DNA of 64,000 nucleotides from contig NC_065876.1 of the NCBI RefSeq assembly GCF_933775445.1, positions 13,082,001-13,146,000 of the forward strand, read 5' to 3'. The position numbers and the translations under genes were made by a program. The notes under the pieces are model-generated. The model searched no databases and was not told the DNA's origin. It was given only the letters and a program-made list of their open reading frames with translations. This DNA comes from Argentina anserina. Lineage: Eukaryota; Streptophyta; Magnoliopsida; Rosales; Rosaceae. Shown in pieces: positions 1-9,499 of this stretch. Numbering within the stretch: position 1 is the first letter of the stretch; every line of letters begins with the position of its first letter.

Positions 1-274
1 CTCCAAGTTTTGAAACAGCAAGAGGGGTTTGGGATCTTGTTGCTTGAAATTTAGGTGATCTGTAAAGCAAAAAGTGCCCAATGTTGCTCGCCTTGGAAGC
101 TATATTATTTTTCTTGACTCTACTTTCCTTGTTCGGGTAGTCACATAATAAGAGTACAGACGAAGGCAAATCCTAATTTTGAATCATATTGGGAGTAGTA
201 ATAACTCAATCTACCTAGCCCTTTGAGTCTGGTTAACTGCTCAGTGTATTAATATGTTTGCTTTTCCCATGCAG

Positions 275-401
275 CATGGTTTTGGGATCCTTTGCAAGCT
301 TCATGTGGGAAGCAGAGGAAGAAGAAGAAGAGGATGAAGAATTCAACAGTAACACAACGGCTCAAGACTCATCAGCAGCTCAGCTTGTTTCAGCATGTTA
401 G
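275..401 (+). CDS. Probable terminal coding exon of an unidentified gene (5' part lies left of the window)
   Basis: A pyrimidine-rich stretch ending in CCCATGCAG (to 274) looks like a 3' splice site. It is followed by an open frame that ends at TAG 399-401. The frame encodes about 42 residues: a hydrophobic start (MVLGSFASFMWEAEE), then a run of Glu/Asp, then a Ser/Thr-rich tail ending in SAC. The acidic tail and the 3'-UTR-like AT-rich sequence after it fit the C-terminus of a protein whose other exons are outside the window. I do not recognise the family. The alignable copy at 18.8 kb has lost the splice site and the start of this exon, so it is a broken copy. The upstream exon boundary could not be settled, so the phase of the first base is uncertain. 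Confidence 0.35.
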
Positions 402-998
402 CAGGAACTTGATGTGATGTCTATATGTCACAGTTTCTTGCGCCAAGTAACATCAGGATGAGAAAAGGCTTTATAGCCTTATGTAACACTAACTAACGTG
501 AAGAAGAAGAGGAAGAACGAGAACGAATAACAATTAGCTATGGTAATAGAGGATGTACGTAGGTACGGATTCACGCACCTAGCCGACTCATATCTCTAAG
601 TTATAGCCAAGATTGTGAAAAGATCTTCGAGAGGATCAGAGTTGGAGAGTTCGTCGATCTGTCTCCATGTGTTTGTTGTATTTGTCTTCTGCTTTCTTTG
701 TAAATCTCTCATGTCAATATATGCTAATCGAATGTATTCCTTTTCTGCCTATTTTGCGTATCATGATTGTGTAAACTTACATGGAAAATGCTAATCAAAG
801 TTACTTCTATTGTGTGTGTTGATCAAATCTCGGAAGGATTTGTTTGTGCGATGTAGTTAATAGTACTGAAAAAATGACAAAGATGAAACTCATATTAGAG
901 CATCTGTTTCACGTGTCTATAGGGCTGACTTGTTCGTGCTATGCATAGGATCTTCTGGGATACATTCAAAATAAATGTAGGAAATATTTTTATTATGT

Positions 999-1025
<27 letters not shown>
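402..1025 (+). other. Putative 3' UTR and downstream flank of the 275..401 exon
   Basis: No ORF of note. The sequence is AT-rich with several AATAAA-like words and aligns with the second copy at about 18990-19490 and 21629-21740. A (TA)n run at 1000-1026 is where the MITE at 1026..1399 inserted. Confidence 0.4.
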
Positions 1026-1029
<4 letters not shown>

Positions 1030-1397
1030 CTTATCCAGAGTGAAGTTCCAATTTTGACACACTTTTCAGTCAAATTTTTTCACCATAAGCGATTCAATAT
1101 TTAGGTATGTTATTCAAGATCATCTCCACAAAGTTTCATCCAATTTGATAATGGTTTGAGCTTTCAAAATTGAGATTTACACGAACGATTCACGTTGAAC
1201 AATTTTAATTCATTCATTCATTTAATCTAATTTTAATACCTTAGCGATGTCCGAATTAGATGAAATTTTGTAGAGATGATCTTGAATAGCATACCTAAAT
1301 ATTGAATCGCTTATGGTGAAAACATTTGACCGAAAAGTGTGCCAAAATTGGAACTTCACTCTGTAATTCCAGAGTGAATCTTCACTCTGGATAAAGA

Positions 1398-1399
<2 letters not shown>
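1026..1399. mobile_element. Foldback MITE inserted in a TA microsatellite
   Basis: The first ~130 bases (AGTCCTTATCCAGAGTGAAG..) reappear inverted at the end (CTTCACTCTGGATAAAGACT), including the words CACCATAAGCGATTCAATAT and GATCATCTC. The element sits inside (TA)n, so a TA target-site duplication is possible but cannot be shown. Copy 2 of the duplication lacks it at the matching point (21740), which confirms it as a discrete insertion. No coding capacity. Superfamily unknown; a TA target would suit a Tc1/mariner (Stowaway) type. Confidence 0.75.
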
Positions 1400-1435
<36 letters not shown>

Positions 1436-1616
1436 GTGTGTGTGTGTGTGAGTGTGATTCACTTTATTTCTTGAATTTGGATTGAGCATGTTTACCAGGT
1501 ACACAAGAATTTTTCACGATAAAAGCGATGGCGGATTGGCGGCAAAGGCGTGCGACTTTAGTGGTGTGGTTGCAAATCTCAGTAGTTGTTAGTGTCGATT
1601 GTGAAATGGTGATTTA

Positions 1617-1976
1617 TGGCTAGTTTGGTATAGCTTTATTTTTAAAATAATAAAGTTTTATGTTGATTTTTATATTTTATAGTGTTTGGTAATTTTTAAA
1701 AATTTAGTTTTTTATTTATTTATAGGTCACTCACAACAGCTTTTAAAAACAGTCTAAATATTGCTTTTAGAAGCTACAAAGCTCAATAAATGTTAATATT
1801 TTTATCGTTGACCATTTCTACAACATTTGTGTCTAAAATTTACTAAAAAATTTATTTACCGACATGACTTGTAAATTACCAAACAAAGAATTGTTTTAAT
1901 TCAAACCTGATTATTGATACAGTATAACAGAAACAAATTAAAAACTGTTTTAATTGCAGTATTACCAAACTAGCCC
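1617..1976. mobile_element. Tourist/PIF-Harbinger-type MITE, 360 bp
   Basis: Terminal inverted repeats TGGCTAGTTTGGTAT and, at the right end inverted, GGGCTAGTTTGGTAAT; flanked by the 3-bp duplication TTA (614-616 and 977-979 of the second kilobase). A 3-bp TTA/TAA target and this size are typical of Tourist elements. The left half of the same insertion is present in copy 2 at 21889, so it predates the segmental duplication. Confidence 0.7.
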
Positions 1977-2103
1977 TTAGAATCTAAGCAGTGTTGTTGT
2001 GCCGATGTTAGACGAGCAACAACGTTGGTCTAGTGGTGTACAACATGCTTTTGGTGGGCATGAAGGGTTGTAATCCGGCCAACCAACTTCTATGCTTTGA
2101 GCG

Positions 2104-3094
2104 TGTAGAATGGGAATTAGAAAACAAACAAAAATGCAGACACGTGTACAAATAAAGTGTGATTTATTAAATATCAAGCGCGGGATTACAATCTTTGTGA
2201 ACTCCTCTGATTCTATCTCCGTATGTGACTTGGCTCAAGGGTGACGTGCACTTGATCTTGAGAATTTGAGTTTGATTTGGATTTGGATTTGATGAAGAAC
2301 GATCGATTTGGCAGCTAAATGATTCTTCGTGGACTTGAGTTTGGATTTGGATTTGATGAAGAACGATCGATTTGGCAGCTTAATGATTCTTCGTGGACTT
2401 GAGTTTGGATTTGGATTTGATGAAGAACGATCGATTTGGTTGCTTGATGATTCTTCGTGGACTTGAGTTCGGATTTGGACTTCATGAAGAATGATCGATT
2501 TGGCAGCTTGATGATTCTTCGTGGACTTGAGTTTGGATTTGGATTTGATGAAGAACGATCGATTTGGCAGCTTGATTATTCTTCGTGGACTTGAGAGACT
2601 TCGGGATTTGTCGAGAGTGATCTTACTCAAGTGATTTTCTCTCTTCTTCTCAAGTCCCCTCTCTTCGTGTTGAATGAGGTATTTATAGTGTCAAGGTTTC
2701 TATTTTTTAGAATATTTTAATGACACTAAAAAAATCAATTCTTTAATTGTATAATTAAATCAATATGTATTTTCCGATTAATTTAAAATTAGTTATTCTC
2801 ATAATTAAATTAAACAGAAAATAATTGACTTAATTATAACCGTTAAAGAATTTATTAATTTAATCAAATGTCCGATTACCATTTCGAATTGTTAATGATA
2901 TTCAATTTTTCGATTTACGTCTGAATTATGTAGCTTAAATTACGATCATTCATTTATGTGTGCTGACACGAGTTTTATTCGGATCCGCACCAACTTTGTT
3001 GACTTTTGGGCCACGTATGCAATTTTGTCGGGCTCTTGGTCGATTTAATCATTTAATGAAGATGATTTACTTCATTAAATTTCATGTGTCTACA
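2104..3094 (-). repeat. 3' LTR of the gypsy element (~991 bp)
   Basis: In element orientation it begins TGTAGACACATG and ends CATTCTACA (TG..CA). The part at 2104-2300 matches the right LTR at 11540-11735 closely (for example CACGTGTACAAATAAAGTGT and AAGCGCGGGATTACAATC). It contains a 64-bp tandem array. Confidence 0.85.
2275..2600 (-). repeat. 64-bp tandem repeat, five copies, inside the 3' LTR
   Basis: The word GAAGAACGATCG (GAAGAATGATCG in one copy) occurs at 2294, 2358, 2422, 2486 and 2550, an exact 64-bp step. An open frame read through the array encodes only a repeated Ser/Lys-rich peptide and is not taken as a gene. The truncated 5' LTR shows just one unit start. Confidence 0.9.
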
Positions 3095-3892
3095 AATGCC
3101 CCCACTTCAAGTCGTGCTGCAGACATGTAGTCGTCGCGTGCTGAAAGCGCAACTTGAAGTATGCACTTTGTTTTAGAGAATTTGTGGAGCTAGGTTCCGA
3201 GGCTCCGCAAATTCGCAGTAATTTTATCTACACTTTTACCATAAGATGTATTCCTTCATTGTGAGCGTCATCAAGAAATTCTCCAAGTCCAAGTCGTAAG
3301 GGTAAACTATTGGACATCAAATATTCATCCATTGCAGTTTTTTATTCCTTCTCAGTGGTGGCAATGATGAAGGCCAACCAATATGATTAGTATTTCTTTC
3401 TCATTGACAACACACCTCAAGTGGAGAACATTTTTTTAAATGATTCTTTATCAGTAGTGGGCAATCATGAAGGCCACTCAATATGATTAAAATACATGAT
3501 TAGCATCTTTTCCTCTTTCAACAGCCTTGTCACAGTCTGTAATGCACTCATCGCACTTGCCTAGTTTACCAATAAGTAGGCCTCTTCAAATGTAGAGCCA
3601 GAACACTATCCACATCCAAATAAGGCCTAGAATCATCACTATCGGAAGGAGAAGCATCAAGGTGGGAGCCGTCGACGTAGCCACCGACCGAGGCAGTAGA
3701 ACCGGACGGTAGCAGTGACGCTGCCAATCGAAGCCAACCGATGCAGTAGAACTGGACAGCAGCAGAGACGCCGCCAACCAGGAAGGACGCGCCTTTCTCC
3801 TAGCTCTTTCCCCTTTCTGCTTCCCCATTTTTTTCGAGAAAATCGAAACGACATAGTTTTGGAGGAGCGAGTTGCAGAACAGAGAGTGAGAG

Positions 3893-3956
3893 AGAAGAAG
3901 AAGAAGAAGAAGAAGAAGAAGAAGAAGAAGAAGAAGAAGAAGAAGAAGAAGAAGAA
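3893..3956. repeat. (AAG)n microsatellite
   Basis: About 21 uninterrupted AAG units, followed by a degenerate purine-rich AAG/GAGA tract to about 4060. It can form a polypurine:polypyrimidine tract. Confidence 0.95.
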
Positions 3957-4408
3957 AGAGAGAAAGAGAGAAATGAAGAAGAAGATGATGTCGAAGGAGA
4001 GAGAAGAAGAAGATGAGAAGAACAAGAAGAGAAGAAGAAGATGATGATGCCGAAGAAGAAGATGAAGAAGATGCTGAGGGAGAGAGAGGGGAATATGTGA
4101 TGGGTAAATGTGAGAGAGGGAACATGTGGTCGGCCACAAACTGAAGAGAAAAGAGGAGCAACACGTGGGAAGGAGAGAAAGAGAGAGTGTAAGTGCTTTT
4201 GTTTTTCTTGGTGGGCTCCACTCGGCTCCGCGGATCAATTTGGCTCAATTCGGCTCCGCGACTCCATTCGGCTCACTTCGGCTCCGCGGCTCCTTTTTTT
4301 TTGTTATGGTCTGATTTTGACTTTTGACTGTTTTTTTACAACAATTTTGAGAGTCGCGGTTGATCTAAGCCATTTGACTTTTTTCGAAACGCGTTGGTTT
4401 CTGGCGGA

Positions 4409-4757
4409 TTTGAAGAACGTAAACGACCTAATCGCTTGACTGCTTTCATTTCATAGACTTGACAACAGTCAACAAAAGCGTGTTAGGCTTTACGTATCAC
4501 ATCCAGCATGACGACTTTCAGGAGTTTGAAGAACGTAAACGACCTAATCCCTTGACTGCTTTCATTTCATAGATTTGACAGTAATCAACAAAAGCGTGTT
4601 AGGCTTTACGCATCACAGTCACCATGACGGCTTTCAAGAGTTTGAAGAACGTAAACGACCTAATCGCTTGACTGCTTTTATTTCATGGACTTGACAGCAG
4701 TCAACAAAAGCATTTTAGGCTTTATGCATCACATTCAGCATAGCGGCTTTCAAGAGT
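4409..4757. repeat. 116-bp tandem repeat, three copies
   Basis: TGAAGAACGTAAACGACCTA starts at 4411, 4527 and 4643, an exact 116-bp step. Each unit contains TTGACTGCTTTCATTTCAT and CAACAAAAGCGTGTTAGGC with a few substitutions. Confidence 0.92.
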
Positions 4758-4770
4758 TGATCTAGAACAT

Positions 4771-4985
4771 AAGAAGTGCCAAATCCGAGAGATTTCAGAA
4801 CTGACTACAACAAAGATTGAAGAGGCAAAGAAGTTACGAGCCAGTTTTGAAGAACGTCGGAACAGCTTCAAGTCAAAGAAGAAGTGTCAAATCCGAGACA
4901 TTCCAGAACTGACTGCAACAGAGATTGAAGAGGCAAAGAAGTTACGAGCCAGTTTTGAAGAACGTCAAAGCAACTTCAAGGGTTT
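4771..4985. repeat. 108-bp tandem repeat, two copies
   Basis: AAGAAGTGYCAAATCCGAGA starts at 4771 and 4879. Both units continue through ATTGAAGAGGCAAAGAAGTT and GAGCCAGTTTTGAAGAACGT. Confidence 0.9.
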
Positions 4986-5149
4986 GAGCTGGATATGACA
5001 GCTGACTTTAATGATCAGAATTTTTTTTTTAATCAAACCCTTATAATTTTTTTGATGTGACTGAACTTATGATTGTTATTCTCAAGATGCCTACGTATCC
5101 TTCTAAAGAATGAATCAAATTATATCGCGTAGTTCAAGGGGTTTTTTTG

Positions 5150-5290
5150 TTTTTTTGTGCCTTGTGCAGTTTATGCTCATGCAGACGTGGAGCGTTTTTT
5201 TTCCTTGTCTTATGCAGTTTAGGCTCGTGCAGACTTGGAGCATTTTTTTTTGTCTTATGCAATTTAGGCTTGTGCAGACTTGGAGCATAT
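5150..5290. repeat. ~46-bp tandem repeat, three copies
   Basis: Units with CTTRTGCAGTTTAGGCTCGT and GCAGACTTGGAGC followed by a T run start near 5161, 5209 and 5254. Short open frames here are artefacts of the repetition. Confidence 0.8.
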
Positions 5291-5300
5291 TTTGACATTT

Positions 5301-5777
5301 TCAAGCATTTTTCAAGAACTTTCCGTTAATGGGACCGATCCTCAGACCGTCTTCCGCCACAATTTTGTAAGCTCCATTGGTGTATACTTCTCTGACGACG
5401 TAAGGACCATCCCACTTTGACTTGAATTTGGAGCCAGATTTGTGCGTCACAATGATGGGTCTTCGAACAGTAAGAACTAAATCATCAACTTGAAATGACC
5501 GTGGTCGAATACCTTTGTTGAAGGCGTGTGACATCCGAGCTTGGTAGCATTTCATGTGTTGTTGTGCATCAAGCCTCTTCTCGTCCAAAGCTTCTAACTC
5601 TTGAAGGTGCAACTTGACATTTTCCTCAGTTGTGAGCCCTTCATGCAAAGCGATTTTCAATGACGGGATTTCTTTCTCTAATGGTAACACGGCTTCGACA
5701 CCATAGATAAGAGAATAAAGTGTAGCATTTGTGGCTGTTCGATACGTCGTTCTATAAGCCCAAAGAGCTTCGCCCAA
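5301..5777 (-). pseudogene. Gypsy integrase C-terminal region (fragment)
   Basis: A 158-residue frame starting MGEALWAYRTTYRT and continuing through TATNATLYSLIYGVEAVLP, the usual region after the integrase core in plant Ty3/gypsy polyproteins. It is followed by a basic domain with KWDGPYVVREV. It lies just downstream of the integrase core frame but out of phase with it, so a frameshift near 5780 splits integrase. In the intact element it would bind viral DNA ends and host chromatin; here it is dead. Confidence 0.85.
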
Positions 5778-5786
5778 TTTGTCATG

Positions 5787-6905
5787 TCAATCCCTCTGCT
5801 TCTTGCTGACAGTTTTCTTCAGAATGTTACAAAGCGTTTTATTGAATGCTTCTGCCAAACCATTTGCCGGGGCGTTGTACATCGAAGAGAAGTGAAGCTT
5901 GAAGTGGAATTTCTTGCTCAACTTTTCTATTGCGGTATTCGAGAAATACTCGGCGTTGTCTGTGATGATGCACCGTGGTATACCATAGCGTTGTATAATG
6001 ATTCCCGTAATGAAGTCCACAACATTTTCTTTCTTTATTTCTTTTAGCGGTATCGCCTCCGCCCACTTTGAGAAGGAATCCGTGGCTGCCAGAATGTACA
6101 TATGACCAGCCGATGATTTCGGAGTGATGGGTCTGATTACATCCATTCCCCAGACATCGAACGGGTGCGAAGCAATTATCGGATGCAACGGCTCAAGTGG
6201 CTGATGAATGAAGTTGGCATGAAACTGATAAGCTTGACATTTCTGTGCATATTCCATACAATCCTTCACCATGGTGGGCCAATAATACCATAGTCGTCTT
6301 ACTTGAAAATGTAACTTTGGTCCTGACTGATGTGCTCCACATACTCCAGAATGAACTTCTTCCATGGCTTTGACCGCTTCATCTTTTCCCAAGCATCGAA
6401 GGAGTACTCCATCAAATGATCTCCGATATAAAGTTTCTTTGTAGTAGAGGAAGCGCGGTGCTTGCCGCTTGATGCTCCACCTTTGCTTCGAATCTTCGGG
6501 AAGCTTGTTGTGCTCAAGGTAGTCGATAAAAGGATGCCTCCAATCTTCAACATCAATGGTGTGAACTGACACTACATGAGAACTAGCACACTGGAGTGAA
6601 GGTTTTGTTGTCACGACCCACCTTTGGCAAATTGGGATGTCCAAAATTTCATCTCCAGACAATGGCAAGGTCGCCGCCAAGTTTACCAATGCGTCTGCCA
6701 TTTGATTTTCTTTCCCCGACACATGTATGAGTGTAACATTATCAAAACCCTTCAAGAGTTGTGTGGCGAGTAGGAAATAAGGTACCAAATCTTCATTCTT
6801 GACCTCGTAATTAGTGAGCAGTTGATTAATCACCAACTTCGAGTCCCCATACACTTCGAGACTTTGGATTTCAATTTCTAACGTTGTTTGCAATCCCATG
6901 ATCAA
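5787..6905 (-). pseudogene. Gypsy RNase H C-terminal part and integrase core
   Basis: A 372-residue frame. It opens with an RNase H segment (LEVYGDSKLVINQL, then VSGKENQMADALVNLA), which lacks its N-terminal half. Next comes the integrase zinc-binding region, seen as HSGVCGAHQSG followed by the Cys pair in CMEYAQKCQAYQ. The integrase core has the first Asp in WGMDVIRP, the second in IITDNAEYF and the Glu in ANGLAEAFNKT. The frame stops where the next phase takes over at about 5780. Catalytic residues look present, but the polyprotein is broken on both sides. Confidence 0.88.
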
Positions 6906-7339
6906 TGCCTGGTACTCTTTTGGAAATCATCTTTTGGACATGCCTCATTTAAGTCACGAAAATCTACACAAACGCGGATTTGTCCGTTTGTCTTCTTGAC
7001 TGGAACAATGTTTGCGATCCACTTGGGATATTGAACCTCTCTAATGAAGCCTGCGGCAATCAACTTATCAACTTCTGCTTCAATTTGAGGAATAAGTTCT
7101 GTTCGAAAGCGTCTTTGTGTTTGCTTGGTTAGCCGAGCCTCCGATTTGATAGCAAGCCGATGAACTGCTACCTTTGGATCCAGGCCAGGCATTTCTTTGT
7201 ACGTCCAAGCAAATACATCTTTATACTCGAGCAACAGATCGAGATATTCTTTTTCTTCTTCGGAACTTAAAGACACACTCACAAAAATAGGGCTTGGGTG
7301 TTCCTCTGTTCCCAATTTAATCTCCTTAAGTTCGTCCAT
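6902..7339 (-). pseudogene. Gypsy reverse transcriptase, N-terminal fragment only
   Basis: A 145-residue frame with YKDVFAWTYKEMPGLDP, GFIREVQYPKWIANIVPV and VCVDFRDLNEACPKDDF, the standard entry into a plant gypsy RT. The sequence then jumps within a few codons to the late RNase H segment (EYQALIMGLQ). The palm with its YxDD active site, the thumb, the connection and the first half of RNase H are all missing. The junction is near 6920. This internal deletion alone makes the element non-functional. Confidence 0.88.
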
Positions 7340-8747
7340 AGTGGCTGCCCCCCATCTTCAAGTTCTGGAGGAGCTTCGTCTACTTCAATTTCAAAATCTT
7401 CATGATCGTCTTCCTCTATGGCATTTGCTTCTGCCACCATGACATGATAAGAGGTTTGGACAATGTCATCCTCACCGCCATTATCGAGGTTGCTATCTCC
7501 TTTTTGGCCAGTGAATATGATGGTATGTTGCTTCACTTTGAGTTGATCCGTGGAATCCACTTCCAACACACAATGCCTCTTCATGCGTGACGGGATAAGA
7601 CTTCGGATTTCTTTGCTCTCCGTTCGACTACAAGTCGTTTTCCTCTTGCATATCTGTCGTTCCTTAGGTGCTTGGATCCATTCCAATGCGGGCTTTCGTG
7701 GAATGAAGTTTGACTTTTTCTTATCTTTGTCTAAACTTGACATCCTTTTGAATGCGGAAGCCCGAGTGGTTGTACTACCGATGCGATTGAAGATTGAACC
7801 TCTAATTGCTGTCATGTTCACACGGTTAAAAATCGACACCCTTGTGATTGATCCTTCAATACGTTCAGATGTTGCTATTCGGGAACCTGGACGAATGCGA
7901 TCGAACGACGAAATGCGAGGGGTTGACTGAACCTCTTGACTCTTCTCTTCAACTACCTCGACACTGATATGTTTCACATTGGCTCGCTCCACCCTCCTCC
8001 TTCCTGAAATTCTGATTTGCTTGCTTGAAGTGAAACCGAGACCAGCTTTAGAACAATCATTTGTTGCCCCTTGCTCTTTTAACTTCTTTTGTGACTCATC
8101 GAGCTCATGCGCCATCTTTGCTACAGCATGGTCGTCCTTGTTTCTTGATGAACCAAAGTCGTATCCGGCATTTTCTAACAGCTTGTACGCGTTAGGATCG
8201 AACCCTTCACTTGTTCTTTTCTTGGGCAGGAATCCATGTTCCGTCTTACCTTGAATTGGTTTGACAAACCCCTTTAATAGCTGCTTTGTGGGATTTCGGT
8301 TACACACGTTTATTAATGGCAATGTGGACTCCTCCTTCAACAATTTCACATCATCCTCTTCTAATTTTCGTGGGCACTCTTGTGACTTTGTCCTCACAAA
8401 TGGAGATTCCTCCTCCCTTCGTCTAGACTTCGGAACATAGCGAAGGACCGGAAAGGCATGGCTGGCTTTTCTTTCTGCAGACGATGTTGCCACTTCAGAT
8501 GAGACTTTTTGCGACACTTCACCATGAAGCTCAATGTCTTTTGATTTTTGGCATCATTCTCCCTACCTTTAGCGGCTTTTCTCGTGGAGGGTACTCCGAC
8601 CGGAAGGACTTCTTTCATTGACTCCTCATATGTGTAGAATTTAGAATCCGCAAAGTATGATTCGGCGTCTGTGAAAGGTTTGGTATCTCCTACCACGATC
8701 ACACCTCTGTGATAGAACTTGAAGCATTGGTGTAAATTGGATGGCAT
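7279..8747 (-). pseudogene. Gypsy pol linker region between protease and RT (two frames)
   Basis: Two overlapping minus-strand frames (8394..8747 and 7279..8517) encode a Lys/Arg/Ser-rich, poorly structured region. It has repeats of the type FDRI / FNRV / FNRI / FKRM and an acidic end (EEDDHEDFEIEVDEAPPELE). A region of this type commonly sits between protease and RT in one group of plant gypsy elements. The frame change near 8400-8517 shows a frameshift. No enzymatic motif is visible. Confidence 0.65.
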
Positions 8748-8878
8748 GATGCCATTTTCATTTACCCATAGTCATCCCAACAACAAGTTGTACGAGGTCT
8801 TCGCATTGATGACATGAAAAAGGTGTTTGATTTTAGCCCTCTGATGTCCATGTCTAGTCTGATCATCCATATCGCTCT

Positions 8879-9499
8879 TTATCCTCCTTGGTTGAAACCT
8901 TGGATCATGAGACGACTCCTTGATAACTCATCAACGTTTATGCCGAGTTGAGACATGGTTGACTTGGGCATGATATTTACTGCTGACCCTCCGTCTATGA
9001 GCATGCGATTCAACTTCCTCTCTCGTATGTACCCTGTCACAAAAAAAGGCCGATTATGTGGCTTAGAGCCCAATTGGAGGTCATCATCTGTGAAGTGAAT
9101 GGTATCATAATATGCATCACACGCGTCACATTCCTTCATTCTTGTGGAGTGTTTTCCTACGTCGATAAGCAACTCCACAAGTGCGCTTCTCGTTGATTTT
9201 GGTAATTGCATCAAGTCAAAGAGGCTAAGTTGGAAAGGTAGACTCTCCAATTGTTTCAACACCTCATTTTTCTTTAACACTTGACTTGCACCTATTTTTC
9301 TTGCTTCAGGCTTTTCATCTTCTTTGGAGCTGACTTCACAACTTGTAGCCATTGAAGTGACCTTCGGTTGTTTTGTAGGGAAGTGCTTTATTGACAAGTT
9401 CTGGCGAAGAGGCTTCCACAAATATGGAACGACTTTCGTCTCTTCCTCATCCATTCTCCTCCCGTCGTGGAGGTGATTTCTTATGACTTGGTCGGGCAA
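8879..9499 (-). pseudogene. Gypsy aspartic protease region
   Basis: A 206-residue frame. Residues near the C-terminus read RMLIDGGSAVNIMP, the retroviral-type aspartic protease active site in the DGGS form common in these elements. It is followed by LGINVDELSRS. The frame differs from that of gag upstream, and sequence between 8750 and 8880 continues the domain only with shifts, so the protease is also interrupted. Confidence 0.82.

Larger units (their letters stand above)
223..1976 (+). repeat. Segmental duplication, copy 1 (partner at 18836..29687)
   Basis: Starts at TTGAGTCTGGTTAACTGCTC and runs through the exon tail, its 3' flank, a block around 1480-1610 (TTTTTCACGATA..GGCGGCAAAGGCG) and a Tourist-type MITE. 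The same order of blocks is found in copy 2 with three large insertions between them. Copy 1 has one insertion of its own, the foldback MITE at 1026..1399. The partner starts at 18836 with the same words. Confidence 0.75.
3095..5300 (-). other. Long non-coding region between integrase and the 3' LTR of the gypsy element
   Basis: About 2.2 kb without credible coding sequence. It holds an (AAG)n microsatellite at 3893-3956, a 116-bp array, a 108-bp array and a ~46-bp array (listed separately). Open frames over the AAG run are low-complexity poly-Lys, poly-Ser/Leu or poly-Phe readings and are rejected as genes. Confidence 0.7.

Noticed and set aside
2275..2600. Regular 64-bp direct repeats resembling a CRISPR array
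   Set aside because: Plant nuclear DNA; units are contiguous without unique spacers.
3586..4248. Long open frames over the (AAG)n tract (poly-Lys, poly-Leu, poly-Phe proteins)
   Set aside because: They exist only because the microsatellite lacks stops in several frames on both strands; no conserved domain.
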